Below are positions 1-9,272 of a stretch of 11,292 nucleotides of DNA, piece by piece. The notes beneath the pieces are model-generated. The model had not been told where the DNA came from. It was given only the letters and a program-made list of their open reading frames with translations, and ran no database searches. Within the stretch, counting starts at the first letter, position 1; each line of letters starts with the position of its first letter. The stretch comes from Candidatus Sumerlaeota bacterium (GTDB taxonomy: Bacteria; Sumerlaeota; Sumerlaeia; JADFCT01): positions 1-11,292 of the forward strand of contig JAPLSP010000734.1 of NCBI GenBank assembly GCA_026398575.1, read 5' to 3'. The position numbers and the translations under genes were made by a program.

Positions 1-1
1 T

Positions 2-664
2 TTGCCTGACGCAGTTGTCACAGATGCCAGCGGCAATTATAGCGGAACGGTCAGCTCCGGCTGGTCGGGTACCGTAACACCTTCGAAATCAGGATATACG
101 TTTACTCCTGCCAGCAGACCTTATTCGAATGTCATATCGAATCAAACTTCCCAAAATTATACCGCTGCGATAATAACTTACACAATTTCTGGTCAAGTGA
201 CTTTAAATAGCAGCGCCCTTTCAGGGGTAAATATGGGAGGCCTGCCTGGTACGGTTGTTACAAATTCAAGCGGCAATTACAGCGGGACAGTAAACTACGG
301 CTGGTCAGGGACTATAACGCCTTCGCTATCGGGATATACATTCACGCCCTCCAGCAGGACTTACTCAAACGTCATATCGAATCAAGCTTCGCAAAATTAT
401 ACTGCTGCGCCAGTGGTAGTAGCTTACACGATTTCCGGTCAGATAACATTAAATGGCAGTGGCTTTCCAGGAGTGAATATGGGAGGTATGCCTGGTACGG
501 TTGTCACAGATACAAGCGGCAATTACAGCGGAACAGTATTCCCAGGCTGGTCGGGTACGGTGACTCCATCACTGATAGGTTATATTTTCAGTCCTGCGAG
601 TCTGACTTACTCGAACGTGTCTTCTGATCAAACAGCGCAGGATTATGCCGCTACGATAAAGACC
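2..664 (+). repeat. Three in-frame tandem coding repeats of ~240-246 bp
   Basis: Unit 1 (partial) spans 2-178, unit 2 spans 179-424 and unit 3 spans 425-664. The units begin with the codons for YTISG and share long nearly identical DNA stretches, for example around the codons for SGNYSG and GWSGT. DNA-level similarity implies recent duplication or ongoing homogenisation, and copy number could vary between strains. Confidence 0.85.
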
Positions 665-1747
665 GTATCTATATCAGGCACTATTCTTAGCTCAGCGGGG
701 AATGCTACAAAGGCCGCTGGGGCAGGAATGCTTGTGCAGATAATGCCAGAAAGCCTGCGCATTAGTCCTGCCTATATTACGCTTTCTGATTATGGCCAAT
801 TCAAGCTTTCCAATATACCATATGGATCGTCAGTTTGTGTGTTCCCAACGCACGCCTTTAGATGCGTGACGCCTTGCTATAAGCGCTATAATAATCTCAC
901 CCAGGACAAAACCGACGCCTACTTTTATCGGATAGGCAATGTGAGAATGATTTCGGGTTATGTCTGGGACACACATGGCGCAGGCATCACCGCGCACCTG
1001 GTTGCCACCAATTTTATATATACAAGACTGTGGCAAGAGACAGATACGGCCACGGCGGGATTCTATGCGATGCTTGTTCCTTGCGGCAGGAATGTAGAGA
1101 TACAATCCAAAGCGACCGGCTATTCATTCAGCCCAATAGATTTTAGAAGGATAGCACAGAATAAGTCGCTGAACTTCACGGGGACGGCAAAGTCAGTTCT
1201 GCCTGGCGGCGTTCCGCCGGAAGTTTCGAGACGCGATCTAACTATGCCGATAGACCCGCTTGCTTACTATGATATTACATACAGAGGCAACGGCAAAGCA
1301 TTCGTTTCCGAAAATGGGATAAATATTACAGGCGAGTCTTCTATTGGATCTCTGATGATTAGGAAGAAGCGAGGCATCAATATTCCCAGCAATGCAATCA
1401 TACCTGCTATTGTCGCCGAAGGCTCTATTTCCAAGCTCTATACGGAAGCTACGATTGAAAAACTGATAGTAGCAGACAAACTCCAGGATGCCTTTGCCAA
1501 GGGATGTTATATCGCAAACATTGAAGCAGCTGAGATTGGCTATATAAGGATGTCTGACCAAGATGGCGATGGCGCCCGTACAAATATCCAATCGTTAAAT
1601 TCTTCAGACATGAAGGCGCGCGTTACCTTGATTGGCGTGAATCTTGAAAATTTGGATACGCCATTCCAAGAAGTCAAAACTAGCATCGAGGACAACTTTT
1701 CAACTGCCCGCATTAGCATAAAAGATAACTCGCTTAACGAAGAATAA
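2..1747 (+). CDS. Repeat-rich extracellular beta-sandwich protein, 5'-truncated at window edge
   Basis: The frame is open from the left edge, so the start lies outside the window; 581 codons are visible, ending at TAA 1745-1747. Residues 1-59, 60-141 and 142-221 are three copies of an ~82-residue unit. Each unit carries YTISGQ, MPGTVVT or similar, SGNYSG, GWSGTVTPS, GYTFTP and YSNVISNQ; the first copy is cut by the window edge. This pattern resembles carboxypeptidase-regulatory-like beta-sandwich repeats of bacterial surface proteins. Two diverged relatives follow, starting at SISGTI (about 222-313) and MISGYVWD (314-396). A different C-terminal region (about 400-581) has periodic IGSL, ISKL, IEKL and IGYI strands, suggesting a beta-solenoid. 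There is no transmembrane anchor or sorting motif at the C-terminus. The codons are more AT-rich than in the oxidoreductase gene downstream. The likely role is cell-surface or secreted, possibly adhesive; this is inferred from architecture only. Confidence 0.8.
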   Translation: MPDAVVTDASGNYSGTVSSGWSGTVTPSKSGYTFTPASRPYSNVISNQTSQNYTAAIITYTISGQVTLNSSALSGVNMGGLPGTVVTNSSGNYSGTVNYGWSGTITPSLSGYTFTPSSRTYSNVISNQASQNYTAAPVVVAYTISGQITLNGSGFPGVNMGGMPGTVVTDTSGNYSGTVFPGWSGTVTPSLIGYIFSPASLTYSNVSSDQTAQDYAATIKTVSISGTILSSAGNATKAAGAGMLVQIMPESLRISPAYITLSDYGQFKLSNIPYGSSVCVFPTHAFRCVTPCYKRYNNLTQDKTDAYFYRIGNVRMISGYVWDTHGAGITAHLVATNFIYTRLWQETDTATAGFYAMLVPCGRNVEIQSKATGYSFSPIDFRRIAQNKSLNFTGTAKSVLPGGVPPEVSRRDLTMPIDPLAYYDITYRGNGKAFVSENGINITGESSIGSLMIRKKRGINIPSNAIIPAIVAEGSISKLYTEATIEKLIVADKLQDAFAKGCYIANIEAAEIGYIRMSDQDGDGARTNIQSLNSSDMKARVTLIGVNLENLDTPFQEVKTSIEDNFSTARISIKDNSLNEE

Positions 1748-1753
1748 GCGGAG

Positions 1754-1829
1754 CTGGGAGCGCGGGCGTCCTCGCCGGCAAATGCGTGAAGATATACGCC
1801 ATTGCGGGCGAGGACGCCCGCGCTCCCAG
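1754..1829. repeat. Perfect 23-bp inverted repeat, palindromic element
   Basis: The left arm 1754-1776 and the right arm 1807-1829 are exact reverse complements, separated by 30 nt. Each arm also contains a small internal hairpin, GGCG TCCT CGCC on the left. No T-tract follows the right arm, so this is not a standard terminator, although it lies only 7 nt past the stop codon of the surface-protein gene. The 24-nt segment 1756-1779 matches the reverse complement of 10161-10184 at 19 of 24 positions by eye, which suggests a dispersed repeat family. Confidence 0.8.
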
Positions 1830-1842
1830 GCCAATCCTCGAA

Positions 1843-1882
1843 TTTCGGGGACGAATTTCGGGGACAGGTTGGTTTCGGGGAC
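1843..1882 (+). repeat. Three TTTCGGGGAC units, two followed by AGGTT
   Basis: TTTCGGGGAC occurs at 1843-1852, 1856-1865 and 1873-1882. The second and third copies continue with AGGTT, giving GGGGACAGGTT. From memory, strings of this kind recur near IS200-like or REP-associated tyrosine transposase genes in environmental genomes. That is unverified, and no transposase is present here, so this may be a non-autonomous remnant. Confidence 0.55.
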
Positions 1883-1950
1883 AGGTTATTAAACTAAATG
1901 GTTTTCTCCATCTTTTTCTGTCTTATGGCCTCGTTTCATGGTATGCGGGG

Positions 1951-1977
1951 GGCGCTTTAATCATAGCGCCTGTTTTT
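1951..1977 (+). terminator. Candidate intrinsic terminator
   Basis: GGCGCT (1951-1956) pairs perfectly with AGCGCC (1965-1970) across an 8-nt loop and is followed by TGTTTTT (1971-1977). The stem is short but GC-rich. It lies 200 bp past the surface-protein stop, so it may terminate that transcript or belong to the spacer element. Confidence 0.5.
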
Positions 1978-2180
1978 CAATGAAGGATTTATTTCCGCTT
2001 GATCGGCTGGCGCGGATGTTTTCCCGGGTGCGATTCAAATCTTTTTTGCTCAAGACCAGCGGTTCCCACCCGTTGCCTCGATTGCGGAATGCGATACGGA
2101 AAGCCAGAGGCAGTTACCCGCGCAAATCAGCTGGTACTGGACGGAATTGAGCGACAAGTGAGAGCAATAAGTCAAGAGTT

Positions 2181-2204
2181 ATCTCCCCCTGAATCTCCCC
2201 CTGA
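2181..2204. repeat. 12-bp direct tandem duplication
   Basis: ATCTCCCCCTGA occurs twice back to back (2181-2192 and 2193-2204). It is a minor local duplication in noncoding DNA with no evident function. Confidence 0.7.
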
Positions 2205-2466
2205 AAGATCAAGAGCACAAGCGCATGTCCATTCTGCCTGTGTAAATTAGCCGGACAAATCGCTTGACTCCCCGGCCTGCGGCGCGCAGAATTTGGGCGC
2301 CTATGAAGCGGGGATTTCAGACGATTCAACCCATCAGCGCGCGCGACGCGGGCGGCATTGCTGCAACGCGCGCGTGTTTCTTTGTGGTATCAGGCGTTAT
2401 TCGCAAGGCCTCGCGCCGGACGCCGCGCCGGTCCCCGTTCCAAGTATCCAAGTCTATTTTTATCTA

Positions 2467-2498
2467 AGCGCTGGCCGGGATTTTCATTTCCGGGCGCT
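2467..2498 (+). promoter_or_regulatory. Leader hairpin just upstream of the oxidoreductase ribosome binding site
   Basis: AGCGC (2467-2471) pairs with GCGCT (2494-2498). After a TGG bulge, CCGGGA (2475-2480) pairs with TTCCGG (2488-2493) with one G-T wobble, around a 7-nt loop (2481-2487). The stem ends 12 nt before the Shine-Dalgarno sequence AGGGGA (2511-2516). It could stabilise the mRNA or modulate translation. No riboswitch class is recognisable and no T-tract follows it. Confidence 0.4.
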
Positions 2499-2522
2499 GG
2501 AGAATTCAAAAGGGGATTTTTT

Positions 2523-6107
<3,585 letters not shown>

Positions 6108-6152
6108 GCGTCGCAGCAAAAGCAGTCCGTCTTATTAATTGCAGAGTAATCA

Positions 6153-6188
6153 CCCCCTGGTGGATAGACAATCCGCCAGGGGGTTTTT
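6153..6188 (+). terminator. Strong intrinsic terminator of the oxidoreductase gene
   Basis: A 13-bp stem (6153-6165 with 6171-6183, one T-G wobble) closes a 5-nt loop AGACA and is followed directly by TTTTT (6184-6188). It lies 45 nt after the stop codon, so the oxidoreductase is probably transcribed separately from the accessory genes downstream. Confidence 0.92.
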
Positions 6189-6222
6189 GCTTGCCGCCTC
6201 TCCGCTTTGCAGTTTAACATAC

Positions 6223-6231
6223 TGCTATAGT
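6223..6231 (+). promoter_or_regulatory. Candidate extended -10 promoter element
   Basis: TGCTATAGT has the extended -10 form TGN followed by TATAGT (5 of 6 to TATAAT). The only nearby -35-like string (TTGCAG, 6207-6212) is spaced 13 nt away, too close, so the call rests on the extended -10. It would place a transcript start about 20 nt before the small gene at 6258. Confidence 0.4.
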
Positions 6232-6257
6232 TTGAGTGAAAAGCAAAGGCGCGAAAA

Positions 6258-6443
6258 ATGTATGAGATTAAATTCACGCCTGAATCGCGCGACAGTTTGA
6301 AAGCGCCATGGAAAAAATTCAAAGTTGGGCAAGATGATGATATATCGCAAAATAAAGCGCTCATGCGCCATCTAGCCAAACGCCGAACCGGCGGGAAACG
6401 GATATCGCTCTCTGAGGTGAAGAAGCAGTTGGAATTGTCATAG
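6258..6443 (+). CDS. Small protein resembling a toxin-start/antitoxin-tail hybrid
   Basis: This 61-residue frame runs from ATG 6258 to TAG 6441-6443. Residues 1-21 (MYEIKFTPESRDSLK...) look like the first strand and helix of a RelE/ParE toxin. The rest, notably RRTGGKRISLSEVKKQLEL, looks instead like the C-terminal, toxin-wrapping tail of a small antitoxin. The RelE core (the LRxGxYR and GHR regions) is missing. The best reading is a recombination or deletion remnant that fused the ends of two genes, or an unfamiliar small antitoxin. The ribosome binding site is weak (AAGGCG), although an extended -10 lies upstream. Its position directly before an intact toxin-antitoxin operon supports a history as a toxin-antitoxin locus. 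Both similarities are judged by eye; function is unknown. Confidence 0.5.
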   Translation: MYEIKFTPESRDSLKAPWKKFKVGQDDDISQNKALMRHLAKRRTGGKRISLSEVKKQLELS

Positions 6444-6463
6444 TCCGCCAGTATTTGTATCAT
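6435..6463 (+). promoter_or_regulatory. Sigma-70-type promoter for the first toxin-antitoxin operon
   Basis: TTGTCA (6435-6440, 5 of 6 to TTGACA) and TATCAT (6458-6463, 5 of 6 to TATAAT) are separated by exactly 17 nt. The predicted start near 6470 leaves a ~40-nt leader before the GTG at 6511. The -35 overlaps the last codons of the small hybrid frame. Confidence 0.65.
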
Positions 6464-6478
6464 GCCGCGAACACGGCA
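6463..6478. promoter_or_regulatory. Candidate operator palindrome at the transcript start
   Basis: TGCCG (6463-6467) and CGGCA (6474-6478) form an inverted repeat with a 6-nt spacer, overlapping the end of the -10 and the predicted start site. This is where autoregulatory toxin-antitoxin complexes commonly bind. Its use as an operator is inferred from position. Confidence 0.35.
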
Positions 6479-6510
6479 AACAGGAAATTCCTTATCGGAG
6501 GAGTGATATT

Positions 6511-6747
6511 GTGTCAGCAACAGTTGAAAAAATCATGCACGAAATTGAGGCTCTTCCCGAGGCGGAGTTCGACCATTTGTTGTCTTCACTTGCAAAGTAT
6601 GAAGCGGAGCGAATGGACGATTGGGATCGCGAAATCCAGCAAGACGCCCTCTCTGGCGGACGTCTTCAGCCTCTAATCGAACGCGCACGCCGTGATATCT
6701 CCGCCGGAAGGACAAAGCCGCTCGATGAAATCCTTGACCACTCCTGA
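6511..6747 (+). CDS. Antitoxin of a type II toxin-antitoxin pair
   Basis: This 78-residue acidic, mostly helical protein starts at GTG 6511, preceded by a strong GGAGGAG (6497-6503) 7 nt upstream. The tail (DWDREIQQDALSGGRL, then RRDISAGRTKPLDE) has the form seen in small antitoxins encoded just before RelE/ParE-type toxins. The N-terminal part (ATVEKIMHEIEALPEAEFDHLL) lacks a clear ribbon-helix-helix or helix-turn-helix, so DNA binding is not evident from sequence. Its last 23 nt overlap the toxin start, which implies translational coupling. The expected role is to bind and neutralise the toxin and possibly repress the promoter at 6435-6463. The family call rests mainly on gene order and the tail motif. 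Confidence 0.8.
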   Translation: MSATVEKIMHEIEALPEAEFDHLLSSLAKYEAERMDDWDREIQQDALSGGRLQPLIERARRDISAGRTKPLDEILDHS

Positions 6748-6985
6748 TTTCTGGAACGCATACGCAGCGCTTCCATCCGAAATCAAAGCGTTGGCTAAGC
6801 GCGTGTACCAAATCTGGAAAGCGAACCCAAGGCATCCTTCTCTTTGTTTCAAGAAATGTGGCGATCTCTGGACTGTGAGGATTGGCGCTGGGTACCGCGC
6901 TTTGGCGCTTATGGAAAATGGGGCGTTGCACTGGTTTTGGATTGGTACTCATAAGGAATACGAGCGGTTGCTGAATCTATCATAA
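6725..6985 (+). CDS. RelE/ParE-family toxin
   Basis: This 86-residue protein starts at ATG 6725, inside the end of the antitoxin gene (23-nt overlap), with GGAAGGA 12 nt upstream. The frame extends further back to 6692, but that would add an unlikely 11-residue leader. Visible family features: an N-terminal helical hairpin (FWNAYAALPSEIKALAKRVY), NPRHPSL at 34-40, then core strands with DLWTVRIGAGYRAL (47-60; Arg52, Tyr57, Arg58) and the C-terminal WFWIGTHKEYERLL (70-83; His76, Tyr79). This matches the RelE/ParE fold. Whether it cleaves mRNA on the ribosome or poisons gyrase cannot be told from the sequence. No frameshift is seen, so the pair looks functional. Confidence 0.88.
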   Translation: MKSLTTPDFWNAYAALPSEIKALAKRVYQIWKANPRHPSLCFKKCGDLWTVRIGAGYRALALMENGALHWFWIGTHKEYERLLNLS

Positions 6986-7034
6986 AGAGATTTCCTTCGT
7001 GGATACGTTATGAATGGTAAAGGGAGTCCCGCCA

Positions 7035-7508
7035 ATGCCGGTTTCTCGAAACGTGATCTTCAAGAGTGTGGCCTTTAACACTACCGAGCCGAAGGAATAT
7101 TTCATAAACGACACCTGCTTCGGAGACGATCTGGCGCGATGGATGATGAAGGAATTGAACGCGAGAGGTATTCAAACCGGGGAGGAGCCGGGGCAGGAAG
7201 ATTTTGGATGGTATTTCGAGTTTCAGGTTGGCGGCGTCGAGTATCTGTTTATTATCAGCCACCGTCCCGGCGATGATGACTTGCCGCCCAGCGAACCGCT
7301 CAGTTCCGTTGATTGGATGTGTGTGATCGAGCGAAATGCTGGTTTGATCGCTTCTCTCTTTGGCGCATGCAAACGCGGAATCACCTTGGAGGCGGTTCAA
7401 GCGATTCACGGTGTTCTATCTTCTCCAACGATATATAATATTCGGTGGTACTTGGACAAAGATTATGACAGCGATGGGGGCGGAAAACCGGAGCCATGGC
7501 AAGATTAG
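7035..7508 (+). CDS. Conserved-looking protein of unknown function
   Basis: 157 residues from ATG 7035, chosen because AGGGAG (7021-7026) lies 8 nt upstream; another in-frame ATG at 7014 would add seven residues without a good site. There is no signal peptide or membrane segment, so it is probably cytoplasmic. Notable stretches are CFGDDLARWMMKEL, GEEPGQEDFGWYFEFQVGG, VEYLFIISHRPGDDD, then IERNAGLIASLFG and IYNIRWYLDKDYDSD. The pattern of conserved-looking Trp, Gly and acidic residues resembles small uncharacterised proteins I have seen in diverse bacteria, some of which look immunity-like; I cannot name a family. It follows the first toxin gene by 49 nt on the same strand and could be co-transcribed as cargo or a stress-related partner. 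Confidence 0.82.
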   Translation: MPVSRNVIFKSVAFNTTEPKEYFINDTCFGDDLARWMMKELNARGIQTGEEPGQEDFGWYFEFQVGGVEYLFIISHRPGDDDLPPSEPLSSVDWMCVIERNAGLIASLFGACKRGITLEAVQAIHGVLSSPTIYNIRWYLDKDYDSDGGGKPEPWQD

Positions 7509-7584
7509 GCATTATCGCCGCAAGGGATGTTGATAATGCCTCGCAGGTTTGGGAAGAGATTATTTCGAAAGCGGATTCCAGTTC

Positions 7585-8394
7585 ATGAAAAATATCCCCC
7601 AAAAATTGCAGCCGTGGATTGAAGCGCGCAAGCGTTTCCATCTGTCTCATGCCCAGGTGCAGATGGGGCGGGAGTTGGGGCTGAATCCCAGGAAATTCAG
7701 AAAATACGCTAATCGCGAGCAAGAGCAATGGAAGCAGCCGCTGCCGCAATACATTGAATATCTCTATTTCAAGCGATTCGGCAAACGCCAGCCGGATGCT
7801 GTGCGCTCGGTTGAAGAGTTGGCGGCGGCGCAATCGCAGAAAAAAGAGGTGCGGCGTTCGCGCAAACAAGAAAAGCGCGCGGCAGGCGGGAATGCGGAAT
7901 CTCTTCCGCGCCAACAAGACCCGCGCGCGGCAGGCGGGAATGCGGAAGCTCTTTCGCGCCAGAGTGAGGATGAGGCTTGGTTGCAGGCCCTTCTTTCAGC
8001 GAGCGAAGCGAATGATGATGATTTGGCATTGTATGCTGAAAGCGTACTGGATGATGAAGATGCAATGAGTGATGAAGACACGATGGATGACGATGGCCTG
8101 GAAGACGATGAGTATATGCCGGCAGCGGATAAAAGACTGCTCAGGAATTCGCTGTTGGAAGCGGTGGAAAATCAGCTCAACGCAGGCGATCCGCCCGAAA
8201 CGCGCGAAACCTTGCAGCGATTGATGACGGAGGGTCTTTCCGAAAAGGATGCCAAGCTTCATATCGCGAATGTGATTGTTACGGAGATGTGGCATATCAG
8301 CCGCTCCCATGAGGTTTTCAACCATGATCGTTTCGTCCGGAATCTAAGGCGATTGCCAGGGGAACTTGAGGAATCCGAGGAACCTGAGGATTGA
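7585..8394 (+). CDS. Two-domain protein of unknown function with repeat linker and acidic middle
   Basis: 269 residues from ATG 7585; a TTG at 7549 would add 12 residues and is less likely. Residues 1-70 (IPQKLQPWIEARKRFHLSHAQ..., GLNPRKFRKYANRE, LPQYIEYLYFKRFGKRQPD) form a basic, aromatic-rich domain that I recall as widespread in uncharacterised bacterial proteins. A charged linker has a 16-residue tandem repeat around RAAGGNAE (residues 93-124). Next is a highly acidic segment (DDEDAMSDEDTMDDDGLEDDEY), then a helical C-terminal domain (ETLQRLMTEGLSEKDAKLHIANVI ending in FVRNLRRLP) that recalls the DUF1841-like group. It has no membrane segments. The basic start and acidic middle suggest macromolecular binding or self-shielding, which is inference. 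It lies 76 nt after the 7035 gene and 46 nt before the 8441 gene. Confidence 0.85.
   Translation: MKNIPQKLQPWIEARKRFHLSHAQVQMGRELGLNPRKFRKYANREQEQWKQPLPQYIEYLYFKRFGKRQPDAVRSVEELAAAQSQKKEVRRSRKQEKRAAGGNAESLPRQQDPRAAGGNAEALSRQSEDEAWLQALLSASEANDDDLALYAESVLDDEDAMSDEDTMDDDGLEDDEYMPAADKRLLRNSLLEAVENQLNAGDPPETRETLQRLMTEGLSEKDAKLHIANVIVTEMWHISRSHEVFNHDRFVRNLRRLPGELEESEEPED
7861..7956 (+). repeat. 48-bp tandem duplication inside the 7585 coding region
   Basis: Copy 1 (7861-7908) and copy 2 (7909-7956) encode the repeat centred on RAAGGNAE, and 25 nt (7875-7899 and 7923-7947) are identical. Each copy contains a small hairpin: GCGGAA TCTC TTCCGC in copy 1, and GCGGAA GCTC TTTCGC in copy 2 with one wobble. 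The duplication is exactly in frame (16 codons). Confidence 0.88.
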
Positions 8395-8440
8395 CGCGGT
8401 TTTTGCCTGAAGCCTTTTGAGGAAGGAAAAGACAGCTCCA

Positions 8441-9100
8441 ATGAGAATCAACAAGCCATTCTGCTGTTTATTGCTTGTCTTGTCGCTTGGAACCGCGGGC
8501 GTCGCTGCGGCGAGTCCGGAAACCCTTGGCTGGAGCGAAGATAATGCTTTGAGCCTAACGCTGGAGCTCATCGCCGTTCCCGACAATGATTTGCACCGCG
8601 CGCAGATCAAGCTGACAGTCGCAAACATCACGACGTATCCTATCGTTCTGGACAAGGAACTGGTGGTGGGATTTTCATTGCGCCTCATGCCTGAACTGAG
8701 CGACATGGCGACTACCGAGGATCTGCAGAATGTGGCGCCGAAAAAGACTGATGAGGTAATCGTCAAGCCCGCAACCGAGGCGGGACGGCAGAGATTTGCC
8801 CCGCTTGCGCCCGGGCAATCCTGGTCGCGCATTTACGATCTCCAGAAACCCATGAAAACAGTCTTTGAAGGACATATGTCCAACAAGAATATGATTCATT
8901 ATGGCTTTTTTTCCGAACAGATGTCGCGCTATGAAATTCCACCGAAGGCGCGGAAACTCTTCGCGGAGGTCCATTACGAACGTGGCGTGTGGATGATGGC
9001 GAAACCACAGTTCAAGGATTGGTTTGGCGTGAGCGTAGAGGAGATAAAATTATGGCAGGGGAGAGCTGTCTCCAACACGCTGGTGATCGAGCAGAAGTGA
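8441..9100 (+). CDS. Exported protein of unknown function
   Basis: 219 residues from ATG 8441; GGAAGGA (8421-8427) lies 13 nt upstream. A TTG at 8417 would add eight charged residues and spoil the signal peptide. Residues 1-25 form a classical Sec signal: MRINK, then a hydrophobic core (CCLLLVLSLGTAGVA) and an AAA-S type cleavage site. The two cysteines lie too early in the core for a lipobox. The mature part has alternating strands (LSLTLELIAVPDN, AQIKLTVANITTYPIVLDKELVVGFSLRL) and then FAPLAPGQSWSRIYDL. This resembles an immunoglobulin-like sandwich of the kind that describes 'additive and free' exported proteins, but no family can be named. The probable location is periplasmic or secreted. 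It is the last of three unknown genes between two toxin-antitoxin loci. Confidence 0.83.
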   Translation: MRINKPFCCLLLVLSLGTAGVAAASPETLGWSEDNALSLTLELIAVPDNDLHRAQIKLTVANITTYPIVLDKELVVGFSLRLMPELSDMATTEDLQNVAPKKTDEVIVKPATEAGRQRFAPLAPGQSWSRIYDLQKPMKTVFEGHMSNKNMIHYGFFSEQMSRYEIPPKARKLFAEVHYERGVWMMAKPQFKDWFGVSVEEIKLWQGRAVSNTLVIEQK

Positions 9101-9186
9101 TTCTGGAGCAGGAACGGATGCATACGGATCCGCATTGCAGATATATGGCGGATTTCTGCTTGCGGCATTCAAAGGAAGGACTTAGC

Positions 9187-9222
9187 ATGATTTTATTGTT
9201 TGAGGGAAAAATTCGGGCATAG
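9187..9222 (+). CDS. Possible 11-codon mini-gene with strong ribosome binding site
   Basis: ATG 9187 to TAG 9220-9222 would encode MILLFEGKIRA. AAAGGAAGGA (9171-9180) lies 6 nt upstream, one of the best Shine-Dalgarno matches in the window. It ends 50 nt before the second antitoxin, so it could be a leader peptide, a truncated gene remnant or chance. There is no further support. Confidence 0.25.
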   Translation: MILLFEGKIRA

Positions 9223-9272
9223 AAAAGCGATAGTGAGAATTATGCTGAACGCCAATCAAGGAGTGTTTTGCC

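Larger units (their letters stand above)
1748..2522. other. 775-bp gene-poor spacer before the oxidoreductase gene
   Basis: No convincing gene lies here. Short open frames (for example 1938-2150, 1999-2250 and 2264-2467) overlap one another, lack good ribosome binding sites and resemble no family I know. The stretch holds a perfect inverted repeat (1754-1829), a three-unit TTTCGGGGAC cluster (1843-1882), a candidate terminator (1951-1977), two perfect copies of the 12-mer ATCTCCCCCTGA (2181-2204) and a leader hairpin (2467-2498). The part from about 1990 to 2250 could be the remnant of a decayed gene, but no frame shows recognisable homology. Confidence 0.6.

Noticed and set aside
2029..2043. 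GATTCAAATC string resembling a tRNA T-loop
   Set aside because: The surrounding bases do not fold into a T-arm, acceptor stem or anticodon arm; no tRNA is supported.
1938..2467. Short overlapping plus-strand frames in the spacer
   Set aside because: They overlap each other in different frames, lack ribosome binding sites and show no recognisable motifs.
2358..2522. Upstream extension of the oxidoreductase by 55 codons
   Set aside because: It is Arg-rich and unlike the family, and has no ribosome binding site at its start. ATG 2523 has AGGGGA 6 nt upstream and gives active-site residue numbers matching the D. africanus enzyme.
7434..7439. Perfect TATAAT inside the end of the 7035 gene
   Set aside because: No -35 is found at a suitable distance, and the next start codon is about 145 nt away; probably chance in an AT-rich stretch.
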